Assembly: GCA_902462635.1 (NCBI GenBank)
Contig: CABQCN010000043.1
Span: forward strand, 1 to 8,189
Origin: an uncultured Oscillospiraceae bacterium
GTDB lineage: Bacteria; Bacillota; Clostridia; UBA1212; UBA1255
Direction of reading: 5' to 3'
Length of the DNA stretch: 8,189 nt
Every line of letters begins with the position of its first letter. Position 1 is the first letter of the stretch. Under the pieces are notes generated by a model, which did not search any database, was not told the DNA's origin, and saw only the letters and a list, made by a program, of their open reading frames with translations. Shown in pieces: positions 6,237 to 8,189 of this stretch. Both the position numbers and the translations under genes were made by a program.

Positions 6237-8189
6237 TCACTCCCCGGATGCGTCCGGCAAGGAAGAAATCAATACATGACGCGGATTATTGCCATCACGT
6301 GCGCTGATATAGCCCTTTTCTTCCATCTGATCGATGATTCTCGAAGCACGGCTATATCCGAGTCCCAATTTCCGCTGCAGATAAGAAGCGGAAATCTGCT
6401 TTACATCGATGGCAATCTGCACGGCTTCCAGGAACAGTTCATCTACATCGCCTTCTGCGCCGCCGGAAACGTTCTGCGCGCTTCCCCGTCTCCCCTTTTC
6501 CGGAATTTTTGCGTTTTCGACTTCCTCATGGACTTTTTCATCATATTCCGCGGCGCCGTACGTCGTCTGCAAATATTTCACGACATTTTCGATTTCCTCA
6601 TCGGAAATGAATCCGCCCTGCGCGCGGATCGATTTCATGCTCCCCACAGGGTAAAACAGCATATCGCCCCTTCCCAGAAGTTTCTCTGCGCCGGCATAGT
6701 CCAAAATCGTTCTGGAGTCGACTTGGGACGCTACTTTGAAAGCGATTCTGGAAGGGATATTGGATTTGATCAGGCCTGTGATAACGTCCACGGAAGGGCG
6801 CTGCGTGGCAACGACCAGATGGATTCCCGCCGCCCGCGCTTTCTGGGCAATCCGATTGATGGCTTCTTCCACGGAATCTCTTGCGACCATCATCAGATCG
6901 GCCAGCTCGTCTATAATGACCAGAATTCTGGGCATCTTATCGAGGCTTCTTTCATACGCATAATTATTATAAGAATTAATATCCCGGATTCCAAACTTGG
7001 CAAATAATTTATACCTGTTTTCCATTTCCTGTACCGCCCACGCAAGCGCTGCGGCGGCTTTTTTGGGTTCCGTCACCACAGGGATCAGCAAATGCGGAAT
7101 TCCGTTATAAACGCCGAGTTCTACGACCTTCGGGTCGATCATGATCATGCGCACGTCGTCCGGCGAGGCTTTATACAGGATGCTCGTAATCATGCAGTTA
7201 ATGCATACGCTTTTCCCGGAGCCGGTGGAACCCGCGATCAAAAGGTGCGGCATTTTTGCGATATCCGCAACGATCGTTTCCCCGGAAATATCTTCTCCAA
7301 GACAAAACGCAAGCCCGGATTTGTGGTTTAAAAAAACGTCGGTCTCTACAAGATCGCGCAGATATACCGTCTGCACTTCCTCGTTCGGAATTTCGATTCC
7401 AATGGCGGCTTTCCCTGGAATCGGCGCTTCGATCCGAATGCCGGGAGCCGCGAGATTAAGCGCGATATCGTCGGACAAATTTTTGATTCTGCTGACCTTT
7501 ACGCCGGAATGCGGCTGCAGTTCATACCGCGTTACGGTGGAACCCCTGGAAATATGGATGACTCTGGCCTCGATTCCGAAGCTCCGCATGACTTCTTCGA
7601 GTTTCCGTGCCGTTTTCGCCGCCTGCCGCTTTTGTTCTGCATGCAGGTTCTCCGGTTCTTCTACCGTTTCCAGCAAAGAAAAAGGCGGCGCGTCATACGT
7701 CGTATCGAATTTACTCGTCGTCACTTTGACCATCTCGTCCTCGGAAGGCGGCAGTTTCGTTTCCACGGTGTTGTTCATTCCCGGTAAAACGGTTTTGATG
7801 ATCTCCGTATTCTCTTCCCTGCGGATGTCGCCCCGCGCAGAATCCGCGGCAGCGTCCGTGCGCCGCTTTTTGTTGGCCGTTGTTTCAAATTCAAAATCCA
7901 TATGGTAGTCATCGTCTTTCTCCAGATCCAGATCAGCGAATTCCGGTTCGTCCAGATCCGCGAAGCTTGATTTGATTACCGTTTCCGTGTCTGCCGCAGG
8001 GATTTCGTCAAAATCGGTTTTCAGAGGCTTTTTGATGCTTTTGCGCTGCGGTTCCTGTTTGCTTTCCGTTTTCTGCTCCGCGAAGCGCCTTCTGACATCC
8101 CGAAACCAGCTTCCCGCGACTTTGAAACGCCCGGCGGACCTTCTGGCAAAATTTACGATGGAAAAAGAGAACAATGGAATCGTCACGAT
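6237..8189 (-). CDS. FtsK/SpoIIIE-family DNA translocase, N-terminus beyond the window
   Basis: The frame is open to the window edge (650 codons plus stop). FtsK/SpoIIIE proteins of Bacillota run near 750-800 residues, so much of the membrane domain is outside. A GTG at 8186 is probably internal, because it falls in the end of a hydrophobic helix. Counting from that GTG: 1-14 is the end of a membrane segment and 15 to about 185 is a charged linker. From about 186 comes the alpha part of the motor. The RecA-like beta domain holds Walker A GSTGSGKS (319-326) and Walker B ILVIIDELAD (421-430), followed by ATQRPSVDVITG (460-471). The C-terminal gamma winged helix (581-640, including LQRKLGLGYSRASRIIDQME) reads oriented chromosomal sequences. 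The protein forms an ATP-driven hexamer that moves DNA through the closing septum. Sequence alone does not separate a vegetative FtsK role from a sporulation SpoIIIE role, so I give no symbol. Confidence 0.96.
   Translation of the reverse strand: MVTIPLFSFSIVNFARRSAGRFKVAGSWFRDVRRRFAEQKTESKQEPQRKSIKKPLKTDFDEIPAADTETVIKSSFADLDEPEFADLDLEKDDDYHMDFEFETTANKKRRTDAAADSARGDIRREENTEIIKTVLPGMNNTVETKLPPSEDEMVKVTTSKFDTTYDAPPFSLLETVEEPENLHAEQKRQAAKTARKLEEVMRSFGIEARVIHISRGSTVTRYELQPHSGVKVSRIKNLSDDIALNLAAPGIRIEAPIPGKAAIGIEIPNEEVQTVYLRDLVETDVFLNHKSGLAFCLGEDISGETIVADIAKMPHLLIAGSTGSGKSVCINCMITSILYKASPDDVRMIMIDPKVVELGVYNGIPHLLIPVVTEPKKAAAALAWAVQEMENRYKLFAKFGIRDINSYNNYAYERSLDKMPRILVIIDELADLMMVARDSVEEAINRIAQKARAAGIHLVVATQRPSVDVITGLIKSNIPSRIAFKVASQVDSRTILDYAGAEKLLGRGDMLFYPVGSMKSIRAQGGFISDEEIENVVKYLQTTYGAAEYDEKVHEEVENAKIPEKGRRGSAQNVSGGAEGDVDELFLEAVQIAIDVKQISASYLQRKLGLGYSRASRIIDQMEEKGYISARDGNNPRHVLISSLPDASGE

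Noticed and set aside
7141..7908. A 255-codon plus-strand open frame, and a similar one at 6219-7007
   Set aside because: Both are antisense to the FtsK/SpoIIIE motor region, have Ser-rich or low-complexity translations and match no family I know.
1..8189. A novel multi-gene system, mobile element, CRISPR array, toxin-antitoxin pair or defence island
   Set aside because: All six genes belong to known families, they share one orientation and similar codon character, and no repeats, integrases, transposases or unexplained long gaps are present.

Overview
The window carries six protein-coding genes, all read from the minus strand, so transcription runs from position 8189 towards position 1. The set is typical of Bacillota, most likely a clostridial-type anaerobe: an FtsK/SpoIIIE DNA translocase, RNase Y, a YmdB-type phosphodiesterase and SpoVS stand in a row. 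These genes are preceded by strong AGGAGG-like ribosome binding sites, and two sigma-A-like promoters are visible. Base composition looks roughly balanced by eye. I cannot name a genus. SpoVS suggests an endospore-forming lineage but does not prove sporulation, because the family also occurs outside spore formers.

Layout in order of transcription. (1) Positions 8189-6237: the C-terminal part of an FtsK/SpoIIIE translocase, with most of its membrane region beyond the window edge. (2) Positions 6218-6189: a sigma-A-like promoter just after the ftsK stop, driving rny (6097-4508). (3) Positions 4493-4466: a 12-bp hairpin between rny and ymdB (4439-3642). (4) An AT-rich gap with a perfect 20-bp palindrome, then spoVS (3476-3198). 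(5) Positions 3159-3119: a long hairpin closing the housekeeping block. (6) A family-1 solute-binding lipoprotein (2995-1589), starting at a TTG codon chosen on its Shine-Dalgarno sequence. (7) A second sigma-A-like promoter (1558-1529), a leader with a GC-rich hairpin, and a sodium:solute symporter (1428 to beyond position 1).

The rny-ymdB-spoVS order matches the conserved Bacillota arrangement known from Bacillus subtilis. There the genes join mRNA turnover (RNase Y, membrane-anchored) with a phosphodiesterase linked to late developmental choices and with a spore-stage protein. The FtsK-type pump moves chromosomal DNA through the division septum. The genes usually found between spoIIIE and rny in B. 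subtilis, including pgsA, cinA and recA, are absent here. The two genes past the spoVS hairpin are transport functions with separate signals and no evident tie to the block; the lipoprotein has no ABC permease or ATPase gene beside it in the window.

I found no CRISPR array, mobile element, tRNA, rRNA, toxin-antitoxin pair or defence system. No gap without a gene exceeds about 200 bases. This is mostly an ordinary chromosomal region, and the points worth a second look are regulatory hairpins and palindromes between genes, the compressed synteny, and the orphan lipoprotein.
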